The position numbers were made by a program, and so were the translations under genes. The notes under the pieces were generated by a model. The model was not told the origin of the DNA. It did no database searches and saw only the letters and a list, made by a program, of their open reading frames with translations. Positions 9,424 to 19,500 of a stretch of DNA of 64,000 nt are shown piece by piece. The stretch's first letter is position 1; the number at the start of each line of letters is the position of its first letter. Source of the DNA: Bradyrhizobium sp. WBAH42 (lineage in GTDB: Bacteria; Pseudomonadota; Alphaproteobacteria; Rhizobiales; Xanthobacteraceae); contig NZ_CP036533.1 of assembly GCF_024585265.1 (NCBI RefSeq), positions 3,233,001-3,297,000 of the forward strand. Direction: 5' to 3'.

Positions 9424-9954
9424 ATGATTTTCGCAATGGTAAGCGCAATGAGAAGGCTGCCAATGTGCCGGTTGAAGATGTCACGGAGCCTCGGTTTCTC
9501 GGTGCTGATGGCCGTCGCCGTCGCATCGCCTGCATTAGCGCAGGCGAGCTTCAATAGCGTCGCCGGGGCATGGTCGGGCAGTGGTTGGATGAAGCCTAAG
9601 GACGGGCCCCGGGAGCGGGTCCGCTGTAAGGTCGACTACGTTCCCAAGAACGAAGGTCAATCCGTCAAGATGAATGTGCGCTGCGCGAGCGACGCGTACA
9701 AGATGGACCTGGGCGCTACAATCGAACAAAGCGGCTCGGAGCTTTCAGGAAACTGGTTCGAAAGCCAGTACCGCGTCGGGGGCAAGGTCTATGGGCAAAA
9801 TCAGAATGGCGTGATCGATGCCCGCATCGAGGGCGACAAGATCACAGCGTTGCTCGTCGTTCGTACGAAAGGAAGCCGCCAATCCTTCGTCATGGAGTCG
9901 CCGGGGGCCTGGGTGTCCGAAGTCTCCATCGATCTTACGCGTGATGCGCGATGA
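9424..9954 (+). CDS. Secreted hypothetical protein
   Basis: A 176-aa protein with an N-terminal signal peptide: a basic region, then GFSVLMAVAVASPALAQA ending in an ALA-type cleavage site near residue 40. The mature part is rich in short polar beta-like segments, with two cysteines (VRCKVDY and MNVRCAS) that could form a disulfide. ATG 9424 is preceded at optimal spacing by AAGGAG. A later ATG at 9478 would give a more typical signal length but lacks this site. No family is recognised with certainty. It runs toward the convergent response regulator gene. Confidence 0.65.
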   Translation: MIFAMVSAMRRLPMCRLKMSRSLGFSVLMAVAVASPALAQASFNSVAGAWSGSGWMKPKDGPRERVRCKVDYVPKNEGQSVKMNVRCASDAYKMDLGATIEQSGSELSGNWFESQYRVGGKVYGQNQNGVIDARIEGDKITALLVVRTKGSRQSFVMESPGAWVSEVSIDLTRDAR

Positions 9955-10011
9955 AGCGAACAAAGCGCCGACATTCGCATTCAGACGACAGCCGACTGAG
10001 CGGCAACAGGC

Positions 10012-10734
10012 TTAGGAGTGCTCGTCCAGATAGCTGACCGTGGCGGCGAGCTGATAGCCGCCGTTGCGCACCGTCTTGAAGATGTGATTTGCGCCGCCCT
10101 CTGCAAGTTTGCGCCGCAGTCGACTGATCAGCACATCAATGGAGCGGTCTAGGACGTCTCCATCGCGCCCGCGGGTCAGATCGAGCAGTTGGTCGCGAGA
10201 CAGAACGCGACCGGGACGGTCGAGAAACGTCAAGAGAAGATCAAACTCCGCTCCGGTCAAATCGATCGAGCCGCCTTGCGGAGCGACCACCGACCGGGCG
10301 GACGGATCGGCGACGAACCCTTCGAAGAGGTAGCGACCCTTCCGGCCGTGAGAGGGGCGGTCATCGTCGCCGCGTCGGAGCACAGCACGAATCCGGGCGA
10401 TCAGCTCACGCGGGTTGAACGGTTTGCCGAGATAGTCGTCGGCGCCGATCTCCAGACCGATGATCCGATCCACGTCTTCCTTCAGAGCAGTGAGCAGGAT
10501 GATCGGAATCCGCGACCGCGTGGACCGGAGATCGCGACAAAGATCGAGTCCGGACCCGTCCGGCAGCATCACGTCCAGCACGATCAGATCGATCTGATTC
10601 GTGGCGATCCGTTCACGTACTTCCACGCAGCGGGACGCGAGTTGAACCCGGAAGCCCTGCTCCTTGATGTAGCGAGCAAGGAGCTTGCGGATCTCTAAGT
10701 CGTCATCGACGACAAGGATTTGGGGAATGTGCAT
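10012..10734 (-). CDS. OmpR-family response regulator (orphan paralogue)
   Basis: A 240-aa two-domain regulator. The receiver domain (1-120) has the acidic pocket VVDDD, the phospho-acceptor Asp in LIVLDVMLPDGSG, the conserved Thr/Ala of LLTALKE and the Lys of GKPFNP. The winged-helix DNA-binding domain follows at about 140-235 (LTGAEFDLL, RGRDGDVLDRSIDVLISRLRRKL). It is very similar, roughly three quarters identical by eye, to the regulator at 14465-15193, but has no kinase next to it. It is divergent from the lipoprotein operon at 10923, which it may control. Confidence 0.93.
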   Translation of the reverse strand: MHIPQILVVDDDLEIRKLLARYIKEQGFRVQLASRCVEVRERIATNQIDLIVLDVMLPDGSGLDLCRDLRSTRSRIPIILLTALKEDVDRIIGLEIGADDYLGKPFNPRELIARIRAVLRRGDDDRPSHGRKGRYLFEGFVADPSARSVVAPQGGSIDLTGAEFDLLLTFLDRPGRVLSRDQLLDLTRGRDGDVLDRSIDVLISRLRRKLAEGGANHIFKTVRNGGYQLAATVSYLDEHS

Positions 10735-10779
10735 GGGCGCCGGTTTAGTCCGGTTGGAACAGGCTGAAGGGTAATAATT

Positions 10780-10829
10780 GTAACGAAGGCTGTCCTCAAT
10801 TCGGGCTGGACATCTTTCGACACAAATGG
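10780..10829. promoter_or_regulatory. Shared regulatory blocks, lipoprotein-operon side
   Basis: Two blocks, GTAACGAAGGC at 10780 and TTTCGACACAAATGG at 10815-10829, recur between the paralogous regulator and the RND operon (15262 and 15297) at the same 35-bp offset. They are candidate binding sites for the two paralogous response regulators; binding is inferred. Confidence 0.5.
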
Positions 10830-10922
10830 CGGTCGGCCAGCAACATTAGGTCATCCGCAGCCAGATTCCGAGCCATGTAGCCCGTTTATCAAGAGCGCAG
10901 GGTTCACAATAAGGGGGTCTGA

Positions 10923-11822
10923 ATGCGCTCCGCCGCCGGTCTTAATCATCCTGGTTCATATCCGTCGTTTCCGTATCAACGCCGGTGGCCGCTCGGATAT
11001 TGCGCTTCGGCCCTGCTCGTCCTTGCACTGTTGCCGGGTTGCGCGACCCCCGCCCTGGTCCAGGGCAACGGGCTCTCCTCTTACGAGGGATTGAAGCAGT
11101 CGGACGGAAAGATCACCAAGTCCCGTCTTCAGGTGAAGAAAGAGCAGGTAACGGCGGCGAAGACGATCAATATCGCACCGACGGCATTCCCTGCCCACGT
11201 TGCGCCTGCCCTAACCCATGAACAGCGTATCCTTGTCGCCAACACGGTAAGCCGCGCCTTGTGCATCAATTTGAGCGACAGATTCAGGGTGGTGCCGTCC
11301 GATCAACGGGCGGATTTGACCGTGCGTGCGGCCATTACGCGTGCGACGCCGACTGATGAAGTCGCCGCGGGCGTCTCGGCCGCGGCGAAGCTCGGTTCAA
11401 GCTTCGTGGATACGGCCGTTCCGATTCCGGTGCCCCGCATTCCGGTTGGGCTCGGAGACTTGTCCATCGAAGCCGAGGCCGTCGACGCCACGGGGCGACA
11501 GCAAGCCGCCATGATCTGGGGAAGAGGGGCGAACGCCTTTTTCAGCACGCCGAGAGCATCGAAAGCCAGTGACGCTTACGATCTCGCTCGGGACTTCGGC
11601 GACGATTTCGCCAAGATGCTCAATAAGGGTGAAAGTCCCTTCGAAGGCTTTAGTATCGAGATCCCGTCCTTGGAAAAGGTCGGTTCGAATATTGGTCTCG
11701 CTCCCAAGTATGCGGCGTGCGAAAGCTACGGCCGCGCTCCTGGGATCGCCGGTCTCGTCGGCGGCAAACTGGGCCTTCCTCCTGAATGGACCGATGATGG
11801 TCCAGTGGAGACACGAAAGTAG
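10923..11822 (+). CDS. DUF3313-like outer-envelope lipoprotein
   Basis: A 299-aa protein with a lipoprotein signal: the hydrophobic segment ASALLVLALLPGCATPA puts the lipidated Cys at about residue 40. The body resembles DUF3313 lipoproteins (an early GLSSYEGLKQSDGKITKSRL block, then a long soluble domain). Function is unknown. It is followed by the patatin-like lipoprotein and lies divergent from a response regulator, so it probably belongs to an envelope-stress or lipid-handling operon. Confidence 0.75.
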   Translation: MRSAAGLNHPGSYPSFPYQRRWPLGYCASALLVLALLPGCATPALVQGNGLSSYEGLKQSDGKITKSRLQVKKEQVTAAKTINIAPTAFPAHVAPALTHEQRILVANTVSRALCINLSDRFRVVPSDQRADLTVRAAITRATPTDEVAAGVSAAAKLGSSFVDTAVPIPVPRIPVGLGDLSIEAEAVDATGRQQAAMIWGRGANAFFSTPRASKASDAYDLARDFGDDFAKMLNKGESPFEGFSIEIPSLEKVGSNIGLAPKYAACESYGRAPGIAGLVGGKLGLPPEWTDDGPVETRK

Positions 11823-11884
11823 TGGCGATCAAGGACGGCCGCATCGGCAGACACAGCCTTTGCGGCTCGACCCCGAAGGGCGCC

Positions 11885-13186
11885 ATGATGATGGTCATCC
11901 GCGCCATCGAGTACGGCCCCGTCATGTATGCGTCCAGATCGGCGATGCGCGTGGCCGCGCTGTTTCTGATGACCGGCCTTCTTTGCGGATGCGCCTCCAT
12001 GTTCCCGCGCGATGTGGTTCCGAAACGACTGATCGACGAGGCCGAACTCGCCGGGATGCCGAACGTCCGGGTATGGGGGGATGCTCCGCCTGAGGCGCTT
12101 GCCGCCCTGTCTACGATCAAACAAATCCGGAGGAAGCCGAATGCCGCTCATGGTCGTCTCGGCCAACAACCGGATGAGCTTAACATTCTCGCAATATCTG
12201 GCGGAGGCGACAACGGTGCCTTCGGCGCAGGTCTCTTGGTCGGGTGGGGTGATGCGGGCACGAGACCTGAGTTCGATCTGGTCACCGGGGTCAGTGCCGG
12301 CGCGTTGACTGCGCCGTTCGTCTACCTGGGGCGGACCAGAGATGCGGCATTGAAAGAGGTGTTCACGAGGTACGAGCGCAGCGATATCTACGATCCCGGC
12401 GTCGTAGCGCCATTGCTCGGATCGGGCCTGGTCGACAGCTCTCCGCTCGAGAGTCTGATAGCAAAGTATGTCGATGATCAATTCCTCCGCGATATCGCGA
12501 TGGAGCGGCGCAAGGGCCGCGTATTGCTCATCGGAACGACGAATTTGGACGCGCAGCGTCCGGTTCTATGGGATGTGGGACGCATAGCCATGAGCAATCA
12601 TCCCCAAGCCCTGCCCCTCTTCCGGAAGATCCTGCTGGCTTCCGCTTCTGTGCCGGGTGCCTTTCCTCCCGTCCGCATCAAGGTCAGTGTTGCAGATCGG
12701 ACCTACGAGGAACTGCACGTCGATGGGGGCGTGACTCAGCAGGTTTTCGTGCCGCGACCTTCGACGATCATTTGCACCGACGTTCCAGCCAAGAGAGCCG
12801 CTGCACGCCTCTTCATCATCCGAAACGGAAAGATCAACCCGGAATGGGAAGCCGTAGAACCGGGCATTTTCTCTATTTCGCTGAGGTCGATCTCCACCTT
12901 GATCAAGAATCAAAGCATCGGCGACCTCTATCGCATCTATGCGAAGGCCGAGATCGACGGTACCGACTTCAACCTTGCGGCAATTCCGTCGACCTTTCGA
13001 GCGACGAGGGAGACGTCGTTTGAGCAGGGATATATGCAAGCGTTGTACACCGAAGGCTATCGTTCGGGTTTCGAGGGCTACCAGTGGATGAAGGCACCCC
13101 CGGGGATCGCGAACAACCCGAAGCCGCTGAGTCGCGTCTCCAGTTCGGCGTCGCCCCCCGCCGGCCAGAGTGCGGAGCTCCGGTAA
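11885..13186 (+). CDS. Patatin-like phospholipase lipoprotein
   Basis: A patatin-family serine acyl hydrolase anchored as a lipoprotein (signal AALFLMTGLLCGCASMF). The oxyanion block GGGDNGAFGAG, the nucleophile elbow GVSAGAL and the later Asp of VDGGV form the usual Ser-Asp dyad arrangement, so it is likely active on phospholipids or acyl esters at the envelope. ATG 11885 is chosen for the GAAGGG just upstream. A GTG at 11822 overlapping the previous stop, and an ATG at 11945 giving the most typical signal length, are alternatives. It forms an operon with the DUF3313-like gene and is convergent with the sensor kinase gene. Confidence 0.85.
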   Translation: MMMVIRAIEYGPVMYASRSAMRVAALFLMTGLLCGCASMFPRDVVPKRLIDEAELAGMPNVRVWGDAPPEALAALSTIKQIRRKPNAAHGRLGQQPDELNILAISGGGDNGAFGAGLLVGWGDAGTRPEFDLVTGVSAGALTAPFVYLGRTRDAALKEVFTRYERSDIYDPGVVAPLLGSGLVDSSPLESLIAKYVDDQFLRDIAMERRKGRVLLIGTTNLDAQRPVLWDVGRIAMSNHPQALPLFRKILLASASVPGAFPPVRIKVSVADRTYEELHVDGGVTQQVFVPRPSTIICTDVPAKRAAARLFIIRNGKINPEWEAVEPGIFSISLRSISTLIKNQSIGDLYRIYAKAEIDGTDFNLAAIPSTFRATRETSFEQGYMQALYTEGYRSGFEGYQWMKAPPGIANNPKPLSRVSSSASPPAGQSAELR

Positions 13187-13217
13187 AGTGTGTCCCGTCG
13201 CTGTGAAAGGGGACCCG

Positions 13218-14468
13218 TCAGTGTGGCTCCGCCGGAAGCGATTGCGCAACCGGCAGCGTCACGGTCTGAATCAGCCCCCGGAATGATCCATTCTGGATTT
13301 TGATGCTGCCTCCGGCGCGCTGAACGATCTCTTTCGCGATCGTCAAACCGAGTCCGGCACCATCGAACTGCTTCGTGCGCGCCCGGTCGACGCGGAAGAA
13401 CGGCTCGAAAACCTGCCCGATGAGATCGGGCGGAATCCCCGGACCGTCGTCGTCGATCACAACGACGGCGTCGTTCGCGCTGCTTTGGACGGCAACCCGG
13501 GCCCGCTTACCATGCGTGGATGCATTTATGAGCAAATTCCTGAAGGCGCGGCTCAGACCCGTTCGATTCGCGAGCGCGGTCGCCGCCGCAGAACTGGTCA
13601 GGGTGATGTCGTAAGATAGCGTTCGAAGCTCGTCCACGAGGTCGGAAACGAGAATGTCCAGCCGGATCGGCTCGGGCGCCGATTTGCCGGAGTCCTCTCT
13701 CACGAGAAGTATTGCGCTGTCCGCGATCCTTTCCAGCTCGTCCATATCCTTGAGCCACATTTGGCGGTCTTCTTCATCCGCGACGAACTCGGCGCGCAGG
13801 CGCATACGGGTGATCGGTGTCCGTAAGTCATGGCCCGCTGCCGCGACGAGCCGCATTCGGCTTTCCATTGCCGCCTTCAGCCGGGAAGACAGAGAATTCA
13901 GCGCTCTGGCTGCGACCCGTACCTCCGCCGGTCCTGTCACGGCCAGTTCGGGAAGAACACCGTCCGGGCCTACGGTCTCGATCGCGCGTTCGAGAAGTAC
14001 GAGGGGTTTGACCATCCGGTTCGCGAAAAAGAGAGCGACCGCCATCGTGCCCAGCGTGGTCAGCGCAAGCCAAATCAAAAGGAGATGGAAGATGCCGCCC
14101 GCGGGAGGCAGGTCAGGGATTTGCGTGACGACCCATCCTTGATCGACCGGAATGGACAGGAGAGGAAGGTCGTCCTTGCGGGACACGATGACGTCGCGGG
14201 GGATCCCGCGGGCCGTCAGAGCGGCGCGCAGCCACGTGGTGAGATTGGTTTCGACTTCACCGCCCGCTGCGGCCTGTTGAACGATGACCAATTTGGGAGC
14301 GACCTGCCCAACTCGGGTCAATAACTCTACTTGGTCGACGAGTGGACTGATTGCCTCCCGTTCGTTGGGCGGATCAAACAGGTAGACGAGAATCCCGGTC
14401 AGAATGCAGACCACCGAGATGATCACGACGGTGAGAAGGACGGCGAGTTTGGCGCGCAGGGTGTTCAC
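13218..14468 (-). CDS. Sensor histidine kinase of the RND-linked two-component system
   Basis: A 416-aa inner-membrane kinase. TM1 is at about residues 8-30 and TM2 at about 128-152, flanking a periplasmic sensor loop of ~95 aa. A HAMP-like linker leads to the H-box AGHDLRTPITRMR (phospho-accepting His), the N-box RNLLINASTHG and the ATP-lid motifs DDDGPGIP and GAGLGLTIAKEI. Its start overlaps the stop of the upstream response regulator by 4 bp, so the pair is coupled. The divergent RND operon is the likely target. The sensed ligand is not evident. Confidence 0.92.
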   Translation of the reverse strand: MNTLRAKLAVLLTVVIISVVCILTGILVYLFDPPNEREAISPLVDQVELLTRVGQVAPKLVIVQQAAAGGEVETNLTTWLRAALTARGIPRDVIVSRKDDLPLLSIPVDQGWVVTQIPDLPPAGGIFHLLLIWLALTTLGTMAVALFFANRMVKPLVLLERAIETVGPDGVLPELAVTGPAEVRVAARALNSLSSRLKAAMESRMRLVAAAGHDLRTPITRMRLRAEFVADEEDRQMWLKDMDELERIADSAILLVREDSGKSAPEPIRLDILVSDLVDELRTLSYDITLTSSAAATALANRTGLSRAFRNLLINASTHGKRARVAVQSSANDAVVVIDDDGPGIPPDLIGQVFEPFFRVDRARTKQFDGAGLGLTIAKEIVQRAGGSIKIQNGSFRGLIQTVTLPVAQSLPAEPH

Positions 14469-15193
14469 GCCGGAAAGTCCTGCACCCCGACCTTCGCGAC
14501 GAGTTGATAACCGCCGTTGCGAACTGTCTTGAAGAGGGGCGGCATTCCGGAAGTGTCCAGTTTGCGCCTCAACCGGCTGACGAGGACATCGATGGAGCGA
14601 TCGAAGACCTCTCCCTCCCGGCCGCGCGTAAGGTCGAGGAGCTGGTCCCGCGAAAGCACACGCCCCGGTCTGTCGAGGAAGACCTGCAGCAGGTCGAATT
14701 CCGCGCCGGTCAGTTCCAGGGCATTGCCCTGCGCATCGGTTACGCTGCGCAACTGAGGATCGGCCGTAAGGCCGTCGAATCGGTACTTCCTCGTTTCTTG
14801 AGATCGAAGACTTCTTTCTGAGCGGCGCCGCAAGACGGCGCGAATTCTGGCGACCAGTTCTCTCGGATTGAACGGCTTGCCGAGATAATCGTCGGCTCCC
14901 ATTTCCAGACCTACGATGCGATCGACATCCTCCTTGAGCGCCGTCAGAAGGATAACGGGGATCATGTTTCGCTTCGCTCGCAAATCGCGGCAGGCGTCGA
15001 GCCCGGAGCCGTCCGGAAGCATCACATCCAGAACCACGAGATCGACCTGTTCGGCCGCAAGGCGCTCGCGCATCTCGTTGCAGCTCGATGCCAGGACGAC
15101 GCGAAGCGACTGGCTTTCGATGTAGCGGGCAAGCAGCTTACGAATCTCGGGATCGTCGTCGACGACCAGGATCTGAGGAGTGTGTTCGTGCAT
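14465..15193 (-). CDS. OmpR-family response regulator beside the RND operon
   Basis: A 242-aa receiver plus winged-helix regulator: VVDDD, the phospho-Asp of VVLDVMLPDGSG, LLTALKE and GKPFNP, then the C-terminal domain with LTGAEFDLL and DRSIDVLVSRLRRKL. It is co-transcribed with its kinase through a 4-bp overlap. It is a close paralogue of the regulator at 10012-10734, so a duplication likely produced both, and cross-phosphorylation by the single nearby kinase is possible. Confidence 0.93.
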   Translation of the reverse strand: MHEHTPQILVVDDDPEIRKLLARYIESQSLRVVLASSCNEMRERLAAEQVDLVVLDVMLPDGSGLDACRDLRAKRNMIPVILLTALKEDVDRIVGLEMGADDYLGKPFNPRELVARIRAVLRRRSERSLRSQETRKYRFDGLTADPQLRSVTDAQGNALELTGAEFDLLQVFLDRPGRVLSRDQLLDLTRGREGEVFDRSIDVLVSRLRRKLDTSGMPPLFKTVRNGGYQLVAKVGVQDFPA

Positions 15194-15261
15194 GGATGCC
15201 CTTCACGGTGGCTCGGAAGCACGGTTTTACCGGTAAGCAGGCTCGAAAAAAGCCGGAACTC

Positions 15262-15343
15262 GTAACGAAAGGCGCCAAGGCACCCATCTAGCAACATTTC
15301 GACACAAATGGGCACCCGCCCGAGACGATCCGACACAAATTGT
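15262..15343. promoter_or_regulatory. Shared regulatory blocks, RND-operon side
   Basis: GTAACGAAAGGC at 15262 and TTTCGACACAAATGG at 15297-15311 repeat the pair seen at 10780 and 10815. A third, partial copy, CCGACACAAATTG, lies at 15330-15342. The site is between the divergent regulator and the RND adaptor gene. Confidence 0.5.
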
Positions 15344-15452
15344 ACTACGCGAGCAAACCCCACGTCCTACCCGAGCAGTCGTCGGCCGTTCGAGGAAGGT
15401 GATGGCTGGCGAGGCGTTCGGGAATCGACGGGGCGCGGAGAAGGGTGCTGAT

Positions 15453-16538
15453 ATGAAAAGAATCCATCGCGGCCTGAGGTCGATGGCGCTCATGACGTCT
15501 CTGGTCTTCCATTCTACCGTCCATGCGGAAAGTCTCTCATTCGCGATGACCGTCTTGGCCGCATCGGTCGAGAGATCGGAGGTCACCAGAACGATCACGG
15601 CGACAGGCAACGTCGTCGCGTGGCGTGAAATCCCGGTCAGCTCTGAAGCGGGTGGGCTGGCGGTGATCGAGGTCGCCGTGGACGAAGGCGACCTCGTTGC
15701 GAAGGGGCAGGTACTGGCGCGCCTCAGCCAGGATCTGACGGCTGCGGCGATATCCAAGCAGAAAGCCGCGATCGACGAACTGGAAGCGAGCCTTGCCATT
15801 GCCAGATCGGATGCTGCCCGCGCGCATTCGGTGTCCTCGGGCGTGATGAGCGCGCAAGCCATCGAGCAGCGCGAGACGCTCGTCAAGACGACCGAGGCCA
15901 AGCTGGAAGCGGCTCGTGCTCAACTCGACGAAGCAGAAGCACGGCAACGTCAGACGGTCATCATCGCTCCCGCCGCGGGAACGATCGCCTCGAGATCGGT
16001 GGCGATCGGCCAGGTGGTCCAAGCCGGGGTCGAGATGTTCCGATTGATCCAGGACGATCGCATCGAGGTCGATGCCCGCGTGGTCGAAACCGACCTGCTC
16101 GCTGCTGCCGCGGGGCAGCATGTGATGGTGCTCGGCCCCGGCGGGCAATCCGAGCATGGATCGGTCCGCCTCGTTTCGCCGGTGGTCGATCCGAAGACGC
16201 GCTTGGGTACGGTTCATGTCGCGCTGCCAAAGGGAACGAAACTCAAGCCGGGGATGTTCGCTCGGGTCGAGATTTCGGCCGAAAGAAAACTCGCGTTGAC
16301 CGTTCCCCTGAAGGCGCTGGTCTGGCGCGAAGCGAAGGCGCACGTCTTCAAGATCGGGCGCGACAGTCTGGTGTCGTTGGTCGAGATCGGTATAGGCGCC
16401 AAGGAATTGGATGACGTGGAGGTCCTGCGCGGACTGGAGGCTGGAGATCGCATTGTGACCCATGGTGCAGGTCTCCTCAGTGACGGCGATTTCGTGAACG
16501 TGAAGACTGCCTCGGTCAAAGGCGGCGCGCTGCGATGA
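15453..16538 (+). CDS. RND efflux periplasmic adaptor subunit
   Basis: A 361-aa membrane-fusion protein with a signal peptide (SMALMTSLVFHSTVHA). It has a lipoyl-type half motif (VAVDEGDLVAKGQVLARL), an alpha-hairpin (about residues 85-160), the second lipoyl half (IIAPAAGTIASRSVAIGQVV) and beta-barrel plus membrane-proximal domains. It links the inner-membrane pump to an outer-membrane channel. ATG 15453 follows GAGAAGG. The frame is open upstream to 15399, but those residues precede the signal peptide. Its stop overlaps the permease start by 4 bp (ATGA). No outer-membrane channel gene is adjacent. Confidence 0.92.
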   Translation: MKRIHRGLRSMALMTSLVFHSTVHAESLSFAMTVLAASVERSEVTRTITATGNVVAWREIPVSSEAGGLAVIEVAVDEGDLVAKGQVLARLSQDLTAAAISKQKAAIDELEASLAIARSDAARAHSVSSGVMSAQAIEQRETLVKTTEAKLEAARAQLDEAEARQRQTVIIAPAAGTIASRSVAIGQVVQAGVEMFRLIQDDRIEVDARVVETDLLAAAAGQHVMVLGPGGQSEHGSVRLVSPVVDPKTRLGTVHVALPKGTKLKPGMFARVEISAERKLALTVPLKALVWREAKAHVFKIGRDSLVSLVEIGIGAKELDDVEVLRGLEAGDRIVTHGAGLLSDGDFVNVKTASVKGGALR

Positions 16539-19500
16539 ACGGCATCTCCGGTTGGGCGATCCGCAATCCTGTCGCGACCATCATTCTGTTCGTGCTGCTC
16601 ACCCTTGCAGGAGCCGTCGGCTGTTCGAAGCTCCGGCTCAACAATATGCCCGACATGGACATTCCGACGGTGACCGTCAGCGTTGCCTGGCCTGGAGCTG
16701 CGCCGACCGAAATCGAGGCGCAAATCACCCGATTCGTCGAGGATGGCGTCGCAGGACTTGGTACCGTCAATCGCACTCGTTCGATCGTGAACGAGGGACT
16801 GTCCATGACCATGGTCGAGTTCGCGATCGGCACCGATATCGATCGGGCGACGAACGACGTCCGGGATGCCGTCGTATCGATCCGTTCGAAGCTCCCGCAA
16901 GCAACGCTCGATCCCACGGTCCGGCGCGTCGAGGCGACGGGACAGGCGATCCTCACGTTCATCGTCGACGCTCCGATGATGGCTCCGGACGCGTTGAGCT
17001 GGTTCATAGACAACGACATCGCCAAATCCGCGCTCGCAGTCCCCGGCGTCTCCAAGATCCTCAGATCCGGCGGTGTCGATGCGGAAATCACCGTTAAGCT
17101 CGATCCCGACCGATTGCTCGCTCTGGGACTGACCGCCGCGGAAGTTTCCGACCTTGTGAGAAACCGCAACATCACTCAGCCCGGCGGTCGTGCGACGCTC
17201 GGGGGATCCGAGCAAGTCATTCGTACCGTGGGAAGCGTTCCGGACGTCGCGGCCCTGAAGGAGATGCGGCTCGCCTTCAGCGATGGCCGCAGCGTCAAGC
17301 TGTCCGAAATCGCAACCGTCGAGCGCTCATGGGCCGAACCGCGACAGAGGTCCCGGTTCAATGATCGGGAAGTCGTGGGCTTCAGCGTCTACCGCGCCGT
17401 CGGGACCGGAGAGTTTGCAGTGACCCGAGCCGTCAGGAAGCGGATGGCCGAATTCGGCGCTGGGCACGCTGGCGTTCGGATCCTGGAAGTGACGTCCTCG
17501 ACCGATGCGGTCATCGAGGGATACGACGCCGCCATCGAGGCGCTCCTGTTGGGAGCGTTGCTCGCAGTCCTGGTCGTATGGATCTTCCTGCGGGATATTC
17601 GGGCGACCTTGATCTCGAGTGCTGCGCTACCGTTGTCGTTGATGCCGACCTTCGCGGTGATGTATGCGCTGAACCAATCGCTGAACAACATCACTCTTCT
17701 GGAGATTGCCCTGGTCGTCGGCATTCTTGTCGACGACGCCATCGTGGAAATCGAGAACATCGTCCGGCATATTCGGCAGTCCGGAAAGACCGTTTACGAG
17801 GCCGCCATCGATGCGGCCGACGAGATTGGCCTGGCCGTGGTCGCGACGACGTTCGCCATCATCGTGGTTTTCGCGCCGGTCGGCCTGATGCCGGGCATTC
17901 CAGGGCAGTTCTTCAAGGCTTTCTCGATCGCCGTTTGCAGTTCTGTCTTCTTCTCTCTCGTGGTCGCTCGCCTGCTTACGCCATTGATGGCGGCCTTTCT
18001 CCTGAAGACGACCGGAAAAGAGCATCCCGAGCCGGCGTGGGTGCGGTACTATGCCTTGGTGTTGACCTGGACGCTGCGCTATCGATGGATCACCATCGTC
18101 GCCGGTGTCATAGTCTTCGTCGCGTCATTATCTCTCATTCCGTCCCTTCCGACCGACTTCATGCCAGCGGCCGATCGAAGCCGCACGATCCTCAGCGTAG
18201 AGTTGGCGCCGGGTGCGACGTTGCAGGAAACGGACGCTGCCACGCAAAGGGTCGCGTTCCTGCTGAGGGCGAGACCAGAAGTCGCTTCCGTCTATGCCGC
18301 CGTCGGAACTGAGACCTCGACGCTTTCCGGCCCGGGAGACCTGTCGACCTCGGTGGGAGAGGTCAGAAGATCGACCGTTACGATCAACCTCGTTCCGAGA
18401 GCCGAGCGAACCCTCTCCCAACAGGCGTTCGAAGCCTCGATCGGCCGTCAACTGTCGATCATTCCGGGCGTCCGGATCCGCCTCGGCGAGGACGGGTCCT
18501 CCGGCGCGAAAATCCAGATATCCTTGTTGAGCGATGATGCCGCAGCACTTGCCGATGCGGCACGCCGATTGGCCCAGGATATGCGCGCAACTCCTGGATT
18601 CCAACGCGCGAGAGTCACAAGCAGTTTCGCCAAGCCTGAGCTCCAGATAACGCCTAAGGCGGACAAGGCCGCTCTCCTCGGAGTTTCCACGACTGCGATC
18701 GCCAAGACTGTCAATATCGCCACCGTAGGCGATATCGACCAGAACCTGTCGAAGTTCAGCCTGGGCGCACGGCAGATTCCGGTTCGCATTTTGCTGAACG
18801 ACGCTGCTCGCTCCGACATGGCTGGCCTGTCGATGCTGCAGGTGCCGACTTTCGAGAAGCCGGTGCCTCTGTCGTCTGTCGCCGACATCAGCTTCGGCTC
18901 AGGTCCGCTCCAGATCGAGCGGACCGATCGCACCAGAAGCGAGACGGTCGAAGCGGAATTAAGTGGCTTGACGGTCGGCGAGGCGGAAGACCTGGTCGCC
19001 CGGATGCCTTCGATCAAGCGGCTGCCGGCAGGGGTGTTTTACAAGCCTGCGGGCGATTCCGAACGCATGCAGGAGCTGTTCGACGGCTTCAAGCTCGCGG
19101 TCGGGTCGGCCATCGTTCTGCTCTTCGTCGTCCTCGCGCTGCTCTTCAACGGGTTCGTTCAGCCGGTAACCATTCTCACCGCGCTACCGCTGTCGGTCGG
19201 AGGGGCTCTCGGCTCGTTGCTGATGACGCAGATGTCGATCTCCCTGCCGGTCATGATCGGGCTGCTCATGCTCATGGGAATTGCGGCGAAGAACTCGATT
19301 CTTCTCGTCGAGTACGCGATCGTCGCCAGACGCGATGGCGGCCTTGATCGCACGCAGGCTTTGTTGGACGCGGCCCGGAAACGAGCTCGGCCGATCGTCA
19401 TGACCACGATAGCGATGAGCGCCGGCATGCTGCCCATAGCTTTGGGCATGGGAGCGGATGCCGAGAGGAGGGCGCCTATGGCAATCGCCGTGATCGGGGG